Origin: Ottelia alismoides
Lineage: Eukaryota; Streptophyta; Magnoliopsida; Alismatales; Hydrocharitaceae
Direction of reading: 5' to 3'
DNA length: 64,000 nt
Assembly: GCA_037367405.1 (NCBI GenBank)
Contig: JAZKJV010000299.1
Location: 496,001 to 560,000, forward strand
Shown: one piece after another, positions 36,483 to 47,829 of the stretch
How the letters are laid out: each line of letters starts with the position of its first letter
How positions within the stretch are numbered: position 1 is the first letter of the stretch
Translations under genes and position numbers: made by a program
The notes under the pieces: generated by a model
The model's database searches: none
Told to the model about the DNA's origin: nothing
What the model saw: only the letters and a program-made list of their open reading frames with translations

Positions 36483-36683
36483 GGGTCTGTTTGGTTGCTG
36501 GGTTGGAGTGGGTTGGGGTAACCTGATGGGAATAATAGTTGTTTGGGATGGTTATGAGGGTTGGGGAGGGTTGGAATAAAGAATGTGATGTGATGTCCCT
36601 ATGATTTGTGATAGAATTCTATCTCAAGAAAAAAGAGGGGTAAACCTGGTTACCCCGGGATAACCCGGTTACCAAACGAGTCC
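36483..36683. mobile_element. Tourist-like MITE (PIF/Harbinger), 201 bp
   Basis: Ends GGGTCTGTTTGGTTGCTGGG and, reverse-complemented, GGACTCGTTTGGTAACCGGG are flanked by TTA (36480-36482 and 36684-36686). It belongs to the same general type as 21958-22346, though the two are not close copies. Confidence 0.78.
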
Positions 36684-36759
36684 TTAGAACCTGCTCTCAC
36701 AGTTCATCTCGCTCCTCTTGGAGTAGGATTTCATATAAAATTTGAGTGTTCCATATTTT

Positions 36760-38470
36760 TGACTTTTTATATTCTTTATTTTGTTCATTATTGTTATTCG
36801 TATATAACTTGCATGATTCAAGTAACTTCCACTACTTAGATCTCTCGAAGTGATCTCTTTATTTACTTCCACTACGAAAAGCTTATGGAAATACTGCTTA
36901 CCTAGTCTATATATCCTTATGAGTAACAAGCAAGTGTTCTTCCTCATCTTTAATGCATCTCACTTGAGAAAGAGCTCTGGTCTTTCTTTCTCTTGTTTTG
37001 AAAAATATGAATATACCATTCTGGCCCTTTTTAGAGTCATTATTTTTATACAAAACTTCATAAGCTTTTGACTTAGCTTCACTTACAACCTTCTTTGCTT
37101 CTTCTCTATTTCGTACTTTGACTGTTGCACCCCTTCACTCCATCATGAAGCCTCCTTTTGGTCTGCAATTCCTCCTTCGGATACACGATGCTATCGACTC
37201 CCACATCTTGTTTGCACCTTCATTAAAATCTCAAGATAAGTTTTTTAAAACCTTTTCCCCAAAACTTGATTGCTTCAATTGAAGATTCTACCATCAAATT
37301 CTAATAATATTGGGAATCATTGTTTTCTTTACCAACCCTTTATTTGCACGTCAATGACTAATAAGAAGTGTTGTGTTATCACACTCTCTCCTGGGATTAG
37401 TTTGCAGTCTCTGCAACACAAATGATCTCTTCTCCTTGATGCAAAATAATCTATCTGCGTTCTAGTTGGGCCAATGCTCCCTCCCTTCTTGAAGAGAGTG
37501 TTTGCTATGAATAGATCATAAACCATTTACGAAATTTAGAATGACTTTCCCTCTTTATTTCTATCACCGAAGCAATGGCCTCTATGAACACAAACATAAT
37601 ATGAAGTATACTTTCATATATGTCCATTGAGATCTCCACTTAGGCAAATCATCTCTCTTTGTGGTATTCCTTGCATAATCTTATCTACATTCTCTCAGAA
37701 ACTTATTTAATCCTTTCCTCTGGAACAATTCGTAGTACATAAATTGAGATAATATTCAGAATTTCTTCTTTGAGCACAAATTCTAGCAAGATAATTCGCT
37801 CCTCAGATTTTACCTCAACCACACCATACTTCAAATCCCTATGAACAACCATTCCAACACCATTTTTGCCCTTCTTTTTCCCCTCAATATCATAAGTTAA
37901 AGCTCATCATCTCGATCTCCTTTGCTTTCACTCCAACCCATTTTATCTCTTGAAGACATAATACACGAATCTTTTTTTTTCATTGTATCTATTATCTCCA
38001 TCGATTTGCCATTTAAAATATCAATATTCCAACTACTTATCTGTAACTTCTTTTGCGACCTCTTTTGGACTAACTTCTTTGCTTGCATACATCCATTATA
38101 TGAGAATCCTTGCAAATTTTGGCCTGCATCCAAGGGACGATGCATTGGAACTAGCTTGTTTAATCGCAGGCGTTCCTCATGCAAGAAACCTTGCAAATTT
38201 TGAACTACATTCGGGCAGCGATGTAGCTGCCCATGCCAACTTCTCATTGCATTCATACGATGCAACACATCACTAGTAGGGAATGCCCCGATGAAATCCA
38301 AATGTCTGCTTAAATCCATATTAAAAAGATCCCGACTATTTTACGTCAATTCCCTATACAGTGTTCTTAAAAAGAATATTATTTAGGAATTTATCTCTTT
38401 TGCATTGGTTGTCGGCTACCTAACGTGCAACCCTACTCATTTACCCGGGCTTGGGACCAAGTGACCAACC
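36760..38470 (-). mobile_element. RTE-type LINE remnant (endonuclease to pre-RT)
   Basis: Minus-strand order is a 5' leader (about 38470-38320, with GGTTGCACGTTAGGTAGCC), the endonuclease start (LQISSWNIDILNGKSMEIIDTMKKKDSCIMSS, about 38030-37930), then linker and pre-RT sequence similar to the RTE copy at 59726-60036 (QYFHKLF, then NKEITSRDLSSGSYLNHASY, about 36890-36790). The RT itself is missing. Many frameshifts and stops. A duplicated FLHEE/LQGF segment near 38090-38230 lies inside the 5' part. Confidence 0.72.
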
Positions 38471-38577
38471 ATGGCTGAGATGTACATCTACTTCCAAAAA
38501 GTTAATAAAATTCCTTCATCATCCGGTACTCATCACATAGAAAAAATGAGTGTTTGCATCTCCTCATATCAGCCAGG

Positions 38578-38700
38578 TCTATCTCGAATGCTGCGTCCAC
38601 TCCACTGTACTTATCTCATCCTTCATTATCGGTCATGTGTATCTCGAATGCTGCCTCCACTCCACCGTAGTATCGTACTTATCTTGTCCTCCTTTAAGAG
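38578..38700. repeat. Two-copy tandem repeat of about 60 bp
   Basis: TATCTCGAATGCTGCGTCCA and TATCTCGAATGCTGCCTCCA, each followed by CTCCAC and GTACTTATCT, lie at about 38580 and 38639. Confidence 0.65.
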
Positions 38701-38879
38701 TAACCTGTGATGATCCGAACTTGCTACCTTCTCATCCATGAGCTCACCGGAGTCCTCCAATAATTCCAATCTAGCTCCTCCAATAATTCTTATTTAGCCC
38801 TCTCAGTCTCAGCCAAGGCTCTCCAATCACCACTACTACCCATAGCTCCTTGCACAATGTCATCAACATTGACCCAATA

Positions 38880-39205
38880 ACCCCTAGATGAGCTGCCTTA
38901 TCTGTCGAACCTGACCGGGAAGATCATACCCCACGATGATGGAGGTCGGTGGATAGATATAAGCGACTCGAAATTCTTTTTGAGGAGCTTCAGATTTGGA
39001 GAGAGGCCAAGCATACATGAGAAATCGAGATCGAAGTAGACCTTTGGTATTCTTGTGGGCTATTTGGAACAAACAAAATGTAATGGAGTTCCATGTTAAA
39101 TAAAAATATGGTGTGTGGTAGAAAGACCTTGCATGCGTTCAGGGTGTCCCCTGGGGGATATGTAATTCGTAATTGTTGTAATTTACTTTTTTTGGTTAAT
39201 AAAAT
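38880..39205 (+). mobile_element. Probable 3' end of an L1-like LINE
   Basis: The end of an RT zinc-binding-like region (WIDISDSKFFLRSFRFGE) is followed by a non-coding tail with GTTGTAATTTAC and TTTGGTTAATAAAATTT, a layout typical of plant L1 3' ends. It is too short and diverged to be certain. Confidence 0.4.
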
Positions 39206-39447
39206 TTCATGGATGGCATCCTACATAGAATAATCATCCTTCAGCTTCTAAGAAAACACACTATCCACGAAAATTATTTTGTAGAGTATCAACTAATTCA
39301 AGTATTAGGATTTAATAAAAATGTGCATGTAAATTATATATGACAAAAAATTTGCACGCAACGATGTGGAGTTCCCAAGATTCTTGGACACGTCGAAAGA
39401 TGTAGACCATCTGTAATTTTGGGATATATGGATTTGGGAGGATTAGG

Positions 39448-40666
39448 ATGGAGGGGTCTAGAGGGACTGGGAAGGAGAAGGGGGGCGAGGTTGGTGAGAG
39501 GACGCCCTTGGAAAATTGTGGGGCTGGCGATGATCACCCAGAGGACACTGGCGAGGGGTCAGTCGATATCATCATGGAGGAGTTAGCTGGGGAGAGGCCG
39601 TGTAGCGCACCACAGAAGAATTTGCATGGATCGAAGCCTTGTGGGGAGGTGAAACCTTGTTGTTTTAGACGTGAAGCGCCAGATCATCCGTCCAAGGCTT
39701 GCAAGGCAACGAGCCAGATTTGTTTCACATGTGGGCGACCAGGACATCGGATGTGGGAATGCATAGGTAAAGGCACTTGGTCGAAGATTAAGGTGGAGGG
39801 CACAATCCTACCGAACAAGGAGGTGGTCGCTTTGCTGAGACAGTCGTCGAAGGAGGCAGAGCGCGACCGGCCTTTGGATGGGGTCATCGTGGGGGAAGGA
39901 AAGGTAGAGGACTTGATGTGGTTTCAGGATAGGTTGGGGCTGGTGAAGGAAGCGGGTATTCACGTTGACTTGTTGGGGCTACCAGGGGGATTTCTCTACG
40001 TACGGGGTCTATCGAGTAGAGGCACGATGGAGGTGATTGGGGGGGGGGGAGCTCTGGAGGAGTGCTTCTGAAGGAGTTGAGGAGGCTTATCTGGTGGTGA
40101 AGACCATGATACTTAGACGAATGATCCATCTGTGTAGATCCAGTATGGAGGCTGAAGGTGACAGAGTGCCTCTCCAATGTCGTAACTTGGAGTCCTTACC
40201 GACTGCCTTTACGCATTTGGGGTTGGTCGAGGAGGTTTGCTGCACGGGGTTTCGAGTAGATGAGGGCTTGCACATTGAGCTCTTGCTGTGGGGGAATAAA
40301 CCGCCTTCACCGACTCGGGCCGAGCTGAAAGTTGGGCAGAGGGAGGTGCTGGTGTAGATCGTCATGTTGGAAGAGGAGGATGTTGATGTCCTCTACGACA
40401 TTGGCGATAGAGAAGACAATGATGGAGGAGGGTCGATGACAATTGGACTTGCTAGAGGAGGAGATGGGGAAGCAAAACCGACAACAATTACTGCGAAGAT
40501 TGCAGAAGAGGCGACATTAAATGCTGAGGTTATGGAAACAACGAAAGGTGGATGCAATTCGGATGTTGCTGGAGGTGTTAACCCTCACGCCTTGAAGATG
40601 TTTCTGGAGGTGGTGCTCTTTGACTCAACTTTGTGGCCTCCAATTCTGGGTCGGATGTTAACCTGA
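39448..40666 (+). pseudogene. L1-like ORF1 (nucleic-acid-binding protein), broken
   Basis: An open stretch encodes an acidic N-terminal part followed by two cysteine clusters, CCFRREAPDHPSKAC and CFTCGRPGHRMWEC. The second is a CCHC zinc knuckle, as found in the C-terminal half of plant L1 ORF1 proteins, which bind the element's RNA. The frame is lost after about 40071 and continues in others to about 40666. No start upstream can be fixed because the 5' end of the element is not defined. Confidence 0.72.
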
Positions 40667-41940
40667 CTACAAACCCGAATAAGACTTACACGGTTGGACT
40701 CTTAAAGGCGGGTCTACCCGTCTTCTTTTCGAGTCGGTGGGTCTGAATGGCATCTCGATTGTGAAGCATTGCTCGAATATGATTTTAACCTGATTTCAAA
40801 CCAAATGGGTGGACAAATGTCTGGCTTTTTCGGATCGGATCCGAAGCATACATGAGAACTGCGTCAGGAGCATTCTCCAGGGCTATTGAGCAAGGGACAC
40901 ATGATGCAAAGAAAGTGTGATACAACAATCATGGGTGATATATCTTCGGACCTTCCTGTTGGGTCCGCTCTAAACTTGGAGGTTGAAGCCCCACCATGGG
41001 AGGGAGGTGGTGGGTTTTCACGGAGAAGTGTGCTATCAGTGGCGAAGGTGGCTGCTGCCGAGGCAGTCAACGGACAAGAGAAGAATGACAACCCTCTCAT
41101 CGATGGCCGCCCATCGGGCACCGTGTATGGGGCATACCTGGGCGAGAAGAACAACTACGATGTCACGATGATGGGGGGGGCTAGATCGTCTTGGATTTCA
41201 AGCCCATCATCAGGATGACTCTTGCTCCACTGGGGCTTCTATTGAGGCGCATCACTCACTAATCTTCTTCTCGCGGAAACAACGTAGGGCAGAGGTCCAT
41301 GACTGGGAGACTCGACAACTGGAGAATAACCGTGAGGTGGAGGTGTTCGAGGGCACACTGGATGTTGGGAGAAATACGGTGGAGCTTGATCTGGTGCATG
41401 AGGGGATGTCACTGTGGATAGTGGTATTGATACCGATGGGGCATTCACGGAGCTAGGGGCTCCTATCCTAAATATAGAGGTAGAGGGGGCTCAATCTGAT
41501 GAAGCTTTTGAAGCGACAGTGACTAAGCAAGTGGGGGTGCATGTAACTGGGGGGGATTTATTTCTAAATGAAAATTTTAACCTGGAATGTGCGAGGGCTG
41601 GGTCAACCGGAGAAGAGGGCGGCAGTTGTCACAATGCTCGACACTTGGAGGGTTGACGTGGCTTGCCTTCAAGAAATAAAGACGTACTCTTGGGACTCTG
41701 TGCGTTGGAGCTCTATCTCTGGGCTTCTACTCACGGATTTCAAGGTTGTTTTAGCAAACGGGAGTTCGTGAGGGATTGTGGTGGCTTGGAATATTTGACT
41801 TGATTGATGAGATGGTCTTGGTGCATTTGGTGTCGGTTGTATAGATCAACAAGAGGGATCGGTCGAGACTGTTGGTGACGTCGGTATATGGCCTTCCAAG
41901 GGCTTCACTGAATACAATGTTATGGAGCGAATTGCGAGAG

Positions 41941-42675
41941 GTGAGGAATGCTTTCCCGTGGCTGGCGTGGATTGTGGGTGGCGACTTCAATGCATGGCCT
42001 CAAATTTCAACGAAATTCGATCGAATTTCTGTCGAAAATCGATATCCAGTCGAAATCGAAATTCGACCGAAATGATCGAAATGACCGAAATATGGGGGTG
42101 CTAGTACAAAAAATGACCGAAATGACCGAAATTTCGGTCGAAATTCCACCGAAATTCCATCGAAATTCTGTTTTGGTCGATACCGAAATGGTGACCGAAA
42201 CCGACATTGAAGGCCTTGCTTCAATGTCACCTTATACTCATATGATAGGCTGGGTGGAAGAGGGGCTTAGGATCTTGGGTCGGGTTTGTTTGCTGAGGCT
42301 GTGGAGGAGCTTGCATTGGAGGTTTTAGATGCGGGTAACTGCAAGTATACTTGGAGAAGTTCGTCTTCCCGTTCGTGAATCGATCGGTTCCTGCTTTCGG
42401 TCGAGGCCATGTATTGACGAAAATTCCGGTGAGGAATGCATTCCCAGGGCTGGTGTGGATTGTGGGTGGCGACTTCAATGTCACTTTATACTCATATGAT
42501 AGGTCGGGTGGAAGAGGGGAGCAGGATCTTGGGCCAGGTTTGTTTGCTGAGGTTGTGGAGGAGCTTGCATTGGAGGTTTTAGATGCGGGTAACTGCAAGT
42601 ATACTTGGAGAAGTTCGTCTTCCCGTTCGTGAATTGATCGGTTCCTGCTTTCGATCGAGGCCATGTATTGACGAA
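41941..42675 (+). repeat. Tandem duplication of an endonuclease segment, first copy interrupted
   Basis: Unit 1 (41941-42428) and unit 2 (42429 to about 42675) both run from GTGAGGAATGC through GACTTCAATG to CCATGTATTGACGAAA. Without the 226-bp MITE and its 8-bp duplication, unit 1 is about 250 bp, the size of unit 2. Both carry the left end of the hAT-like element that starts at 42662. Confidence 0.82.
41993..42218. mobile_element. hAT-type MITE copy 1 (226 bp)
   Basis: It starts CATGGCCTCAAATTTC and ends, reverse-complemented, CAAGGCCTTCAATGTC. It is flanked by the 8-bp duplication CTTCAATG (41985-41992 and 42219-42226). The uninterrupted site is seen in the second duplication unit near 42475, which proves both ends. 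The interior is almost entirely variants of ACCGAAATTTCGGTCGAAAT-type sequence. Confidence 0.9.
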
Positions 42676-43908
42676 ATTTCAATTTCGATAGGTCTTGGGT
42701 ATCGAAACTATCCTATATGCCGATTTCCCTGGTTTCGACTGAGATGGGTCAAAATATCGCATATCGACCCATATCGATCGAAATTCATGGTTTTTAGTCC
42801 AAAATTTATCGGATTTCGACCGATATCAGTGAAATTTCGCCGATGCCTATGTAAATTAGCTATATTATCTATGTGAGCTTGGTTTTACTACATATTTACC
42901 AATTCTTTAGAACACATAATGGTTTGTATATTTGTTTCAGGTCGGGGGCGCTGACCCCGCACCCCCGTAGAGGGAGCGTACCTTATCCCCCTATACCCCC
43001 AGGCTCGCCGATCGGTAGCGAGATCCCCATCTGGTAGGATATGGTGCGACATGGGGGTTACATACAATGATTCTTCAACTTGGGAACTTCACCCCTTTGG
43101 GTTTAGCAGTGGAGATGAAACAACTCTATAGCTTCTAGATATCTGATATAACTTGTTCGTTTCATTCCATTTGTCATATTTTTCTTAAAATAGATCATCT
43201 TTACTGTAAGTCTGTTATTAATTTTTGTAATTCACTCTTTTATTTATTATATTAATATAATGGGGCGAGCACCTAAGCGTGATCCCCCCTCGTTTGATTT
43301 CAATTTTTTTTATAGTTCACTAGAACTTTGTCTATGATAGTTATTTCTTTGAACTAAACATTATCTCATTAATCATTATCTACATTTTAGAATCAAATGC
43401 TCATCTATGAACAAAAGACGTCTTCTAAATGTGAACTTAATTATTTCGATTTTCATTTATAATATCTATCCGTCAACTCAATGATATATCCGATATGATC
43501 GATATGTGCGATATAAGGCATATGGATGAGAGATATGTGTGATCTAAGTGTGCATTTGTAAGCTATTGTTGTTTAAGAACTTGGATTTGACGATATCCAT
43601 TTCCAATATGTATCAACCAAAGAATAAGCATTCGCGATCGATATGTGCGATATAAGGGCATATATGAGCAATATGTGTGATATAAGTGTGTATTTGTAAG
43701 TTATTTATGTTGTAATAATTGGGAAGATCTTAATTTGCAAAAAAAATGTTAAAAAAATGCATTTTTGAGACAATTTTGACATTTCCACCAAAACGGTCGA
43801 AATTTCCCGAAATTTCATCGAAATTTCACCGAAATTTCATCGAAATTTCACCGAAATTTCATTTTGTGGTGTGATCGAAATGAAATCGAAATCGAGATTT
43901 GAACCTTG
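42662..43908. mobile_element. hAT-type element related to the CATGG MITE (1.25 kb)
   Basis: Left end CATGTATTGACGAAATTTC and right end (reverse complement CAAGGTTCAAATCTCG) resemble the ends of the MITE at 41993. Flanking 8-mers ATCGAGGC and GTCGAGGT agree at six central positions. L1 coding sequence (SVEVLELFNLACV) resumes exactly after it. The right side is rich in CGAAATTTCACCGAAATTTC repeats. A duplicated CGATATGTGCGATATAAG segment lies at about 43500 and 43640. No transposase was recognised. Confidence 0.65.
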
Positions 43909-46270
43909 GTCGAGGTGTTGGAGTTGTTCAACCTGGCTTGTGTTACTCCCTTGCCCAGGTCAAGGTCGGATCACACACCTTTCTGCTTAGACACTTGCAA
44001 TGATAAGGGTTTGTCTTCATACTTTAGATTCAACGCTGTTGGATGTTGGAGGAGGGTTTTCAAGATTTGATCACGTCGTTTTGGACCAACTTGGTGGTGG
44101 AAGGGTTGGCAATTGTGAGACTAGTTCTGAAGCTGAATGCATTGTGGCAAAGCTTGATTACTTTCAGGAAGGAATCACGTACTATGCGTGAGCATCTTTG
44201 AAGTTAGGCACAAGAGGAAGTAGTGAGGCTATATTCATTGGAGGATTACATGGAGTTGGACGTCGAGGAGCTTGAGAGCCATAGGGTGGTGGCAGGAGAT
44301 TTTGGAGGAGGAAGATAGAAAACAAGATTTGGAGTGGAGGCAGTGATCACACCAGAAATGGTTACAGGAGGGGGGGCACGAATACTAGATTTTTTCCATG
44401 CGGTGGCAAATGGTAGGAGGAGAAACATGAATGACTTTATAGAGGTTTGGGGAGAATAATTTAGGGAAAGGAAGAGATTGTGACGGATGTATCGGATTAT
44501 TTTAAGGACATGAGCATGCATGTTCCCTTTTACAGATTTAGATGGCTGGGCCTGGGGGTGAGATGCATTGTGGAGTCGGATGCAGAGCTGTTGGAAAGGC
44601 CATTTGAGTTATTGGAGGTCCATGAAGTGATTTTTGGGTTAAATCTAGATGGCTGCGCTGGTTCGAATGGCTTTTCTATGTTCTTTTTTCGCGAGTTCTG
44701 GGACTTGGTCGCTGAAGAGGTGATGTGATTGATTGCTGAGTTTGCTGAGGGTAACTCTAGGTTTGATCGTCTGAATCGATCGCTGATTTCAGTTTCTTAA
44801 GAAGGATGTGGCCATCGGGATGGAAGATTAGTGCCCAATCACGATCCAATGCAGTCTACTTGATTGCGGCAAAGGTGCTGGCCAACCGTTTGAGGGGAGT
44901 GCTGAGCGCTATCGTCTCTCGATTGCAGAGTGCTTTCCTCCTTAGCATGTAGCTCACGGATAGTGTGGTTATGGCGCCTGAGATCGTGACCGATTGGAAA
45001 AGGAGGGACACAAGAGGTGTTCTATGGAAAGTGGACTTTTCAAATAGGCTTTTTACAACCGCATAGGAGCGTTCTTCTGAGCTGCTCCCTCGTACCCATG
45101 TTTGTTTTCGCTGCGGACGCCCTGACGGTTATGTTGGATCGTGCGATGTCGGGCGGGTTTTGCAGCGGTTACAGTAGGGAGGAGATCTCGATCACTATTC
45201 TTCAATCTGCAGACGATACCATCTTGTTTGTCTCGTGGTGGGCAGATTTGCAGACGATACCAACCGATTGATCTGTCACAGTTGGAGGAATGCTTGCTTG
45301 TCTCGTGGTGGTAGATTGGTGCTGTTGAAGTTGGTTCTTTCTGCTATCCCCATCTTCTTTTTGTCTTCTAGGCTTCTTCTTGTTAGGGTATAGAAGAATG
45401 CTGGGGTACATAAGAAGCTTGGGAGTGTTTTTCTTTTCGGTCATCTTTGGAGAGTTCAAACGGGTGGCCACTGGTTGATTGGGGGACGGTGTCGTACTCG
45501 AAGGATGATGGCGGGCTTGGTGTCTGCAGTTTGGAGGACATGAACACGACCTTGTTGAGTAAGTGGATCGTCCGTATTGGGGAGAATATGACGTGTTTTG
45601 ATTCGGAGGATTTATGGGGTGGGTTGCTCATTTCGGGGAGATTTGGTTCATCCGCCTCATATTTTTGGCGAGGAATTTGTGGCATGGTACAAGAGATCTG
45701 ACTTTTTTTTAGGCCAATTGTGGGTGACGGTGCGGGCTTCAATTTCTTGACTGATGATTGGAGTGAGGGCATGACTTTTGGCTCGCGGTAGCCGCGGTTG
45801 ATGGCACATGCTGTGGACTCACAGTGTTCTGTTGCGGATATTTGGGATGGACAATCTTTCTTTCCACCCCTTTAGATTTGAGATGTCAAATCAACGCATG
45901 AGCGAGTTACTGGAGATGTTGAATAATTGAAGGAACTGGAGGACATTGAGGGCCTAACCGAGGGGCGAGACTGCGGGAGTTGGTGTGACGGGATGATTCC
46001 TTCTTTGTGGGGAAGGCATATAAGGCCTTGAAGGACCTAATGGTTTTTTTTTGGGGGGGGGGAGGTTGTGTAGCTGATTGTAGATAGATATGGAGGTGGA
46101 AAATCCTGGTACATGTGAATATTTTTCTGTGGATATTTAGGAGTGGGAGATTGCTGACAAGGGACAGATTTGCACGTTTTGTACAGGCAGTGGATCCGAC
46201 TTGCGGATGATGCCAGTGGGATGTGGAGAGTGCAGATCATTTTTTCTTCAGATGTGATAGTTCCATGGAC

Positions 46271-46314
46271 CCTACTTAATTGTGGGAAAAGGCTTTGTTG
46301 TTGTTGTTGTTGTT
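46271..46314 (+). mobile_element. 44-bp RTE LINE 3'-tail insertion
   Basis: CCTACTTAATTGTGGGAAAA then GGCTTTG and a GTT repeat is exactly the 3' end of the RTE element at 58377 (reverse strand). It is flanked by a 16-bp direct duplication TGATAGTTCCATGGAC (46255-46270 and 46315-46330), so it is a complete, extremely 5'-truncated insertion. Confidence 0.88.
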
Positions 46315-46890
46315 TGATAGTTCCATGGACGCTTGGGAGCTATTTGGCAATGCCATGATTTCCACCGACGGGGTTTCGAGGTTTCGTGGTTCCATTGGAG
46401 TTGATTGGCATGGTATTGAGGAGCGTGCAAGTTGTGTGGCAATGGTTTTGGCTATTTGGTTGGCCAGAAATGGTGTATTTCGGAATGGCCAATTTTACAG
46501 TGAAATCGTGGTGGTGCATGCTAAGACGCTTGTAGAGAGTTGGTCTATCTAACGTGTGCCTTATCATTATTTCTTGTACTATGTTTGTGATTTTTTGGTG
46601 ATTAATGGTGAAGTTTTTGGGCATACACCTATACGGTGGAGGCCTTTTTCCTTTTACAATTTTTCGAGGATAAATTAAGGATAAGAAAGAAAGCTATCAT
46701 ACTTCAACCTCTCCCTCCCATACACCAACTTCTATTTCTTGATATCCACAAAGCTAGTGAAACATGTAATATATTTTTTAGTTTCCACATAGAACTCGTG
46801 GATAATAAAATTTTATCTCCATAATGCCCACTTTTTCCAATGTTAAGCTGCTTTCATCATTCTTATTATTGGTTAATTTGTTTGTGACAG

Positions 46891-46999
46891 TTCAAAATGG
46901 AGTTGGCTCAAAATGACTCTGGAAATGCTCCGAAGAGCTATTCTTTGAATATGTTCAAGGACTTCGTTCCAATGTGTGTATTCTCTGAATCAACTCAAG
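46891..46999 (+). CDS. Transcription initiation factor IIF subunit beta, exon 2
   Basis: The exon reads FKMELAQNDSGNAPKSYSLN then MFKDFVPMCVFSESTQG, the highly conserved continuation of plant TFIIF-beta after exon 1. The acceptor is TTTGTGACAG|TTC and the donor is CAAG|GTGAGA. The 109-bp exon joins in frame with exon 1 and leaves phase 1. Together the two exons give 103 complete codons of the dimerisation domain. No later exon was found up to the window end, so intron 2 is at least 17 kb. Confidence 0.88.
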
Positions 47000-47501
47000 G
47001 TGAGAATGTCTTACAACCTCTATCCCTTGGATAAGTTTGTAAATCACCTTTATGATAATTGATTTATTTTGCGCTTGTATTAAATTTTATTTAAAATCTC
47101 ACGCTCAGAGGATTGGCTTGTTTATGTTCTGTACTTCACTTTTCCAAGTTATTATACCATGTCTTCATCATTAGAACCATTTTGAAATTTGTGTACCCTG
47201 TGCCCTCAAATTTTTTATTAAAAGCTTGCTTATATTGCATGCATGCATTATTAGTATTACATTCGAACGCTGAAAAAAAATATCCGGACAAAGATCTTAT
47301 TGGGACCGTATATAATAACATGCAAGAGAAAGCATGTCTAGCAATGTAGTAATACTTTGTTGTAGTATGTAAGGATTGAAATATTTTTGTATTTGTGGAT
47401 TGTTATATGGGCTGTCTCTGTCTTGCCCTTATTTAGGTCGGGTTAACGGGCTCATGGGTTTAAGTTGAGGTTGGCCTAACCCCAACCCATTTATTTAGTT
47501 T

Positions 47502-47829
47502 TGTTAGAAAATCGTAAGCGGAAGCGATAATAATAAACAAAGCATAAGAACAAGAAACATAGACATGGAAACACCATGATTTTACGTGGAACCCTACTCC
47601 GTGAGGAGCGGGATGAAACCACGGGAGAAGCCCTCAAAGGGGCGGATACTTCATTCCTTTTTCTCAATGGATACAGGAGGTCTGGGGCTCCTTATATAGC
47701 CTCTCCAGAGCCTCTAAGTCCCACCACTGGACGATGTGGGACTAAACACTGGATGGGGTAAATGGATCTTCTCCAGGATCCATTTACCCTGCTACAACTC
47801 AATATGGCGCATACACTAATACTCCAACA
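47502..47829 (-). mobile_element. 3' LTR of the non-autonomous element
   Basis: On the minus strand it begins TGTTGGAGTATT and ends TTCTAACA. A TATA box (GGCTATATAAGGAG on the minus strand) lies near 47690. The polypurine tract is adjacent at 47830-47840. Confidence 0.92.

Larger units (their letters stand above)
41568..46552 (+). pseudogene. L1-like ORF2 (endonuclease, RT, zinc-binding region), broken
   Basis: It starts MKILTWNVRGLGQPEKRAAVVTMLDTWRVDVACLQEIKT, the apurinic-type endonuclease of L1 ORF2. Further endonuclease blocks are VGGDFN (41970 and 42470), LPRSRSDHTPFCLDT (43950) and FRFNAVG. The pre-RT block is FELLEVHEVIFGLNLDGCAGSNGFSMFFF (44600-44700). The RT is shortened by a deletion: KVLANRLRGVLSAIVSRLQSAFLL is followed too soon by ILQSADDTILFVS, the catalytic block. 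PIFFLSSRLLL, WPLVDWGTVSYSKDDGGLGVCSLEDMN and LLTRDRFARFVQAVDPTC (zinc-binding region) follow. Three foreign insertions and a 247-bp tandem duplication interrupt it. Confidence 0.82.
39420..46665 (+). mobile_element. L1-like LINE, degenerate, with nested insertions
   Basis: ORF1 with a zinc knuckle, the ORF2 endonuclease, a partly deleted RT and an RT-associated zinc-binding region follow in order on the plus strand. The 3' end (about 46580-46660, GGTGAAGTTTTTGGGCATAC then ACCTATACGGTGG) matches the reverse complement of the left end of the second L1 copy (53396-53450), so both belong to one family. Insertions inside it are 41993-42218, 42662-43908 and 46271-46314. Confidence 0.82.
35537..46890 (+). 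other. Intron 1 of TFIIF-beta (11,354 bp, transposon-filled)
   Basis: The donor is AAG|GTATGC and the acceptor TTTGTGACAG|TTC. Contents are a GC-rich tandem repeat, a Tourist MITE, an RTE LINE remnant, a LINE 3' end and a large L1-like LINE with its own nested insertions. Sequence from 35711 to 36482 has no recognisable feature. Confidence 0.75.
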
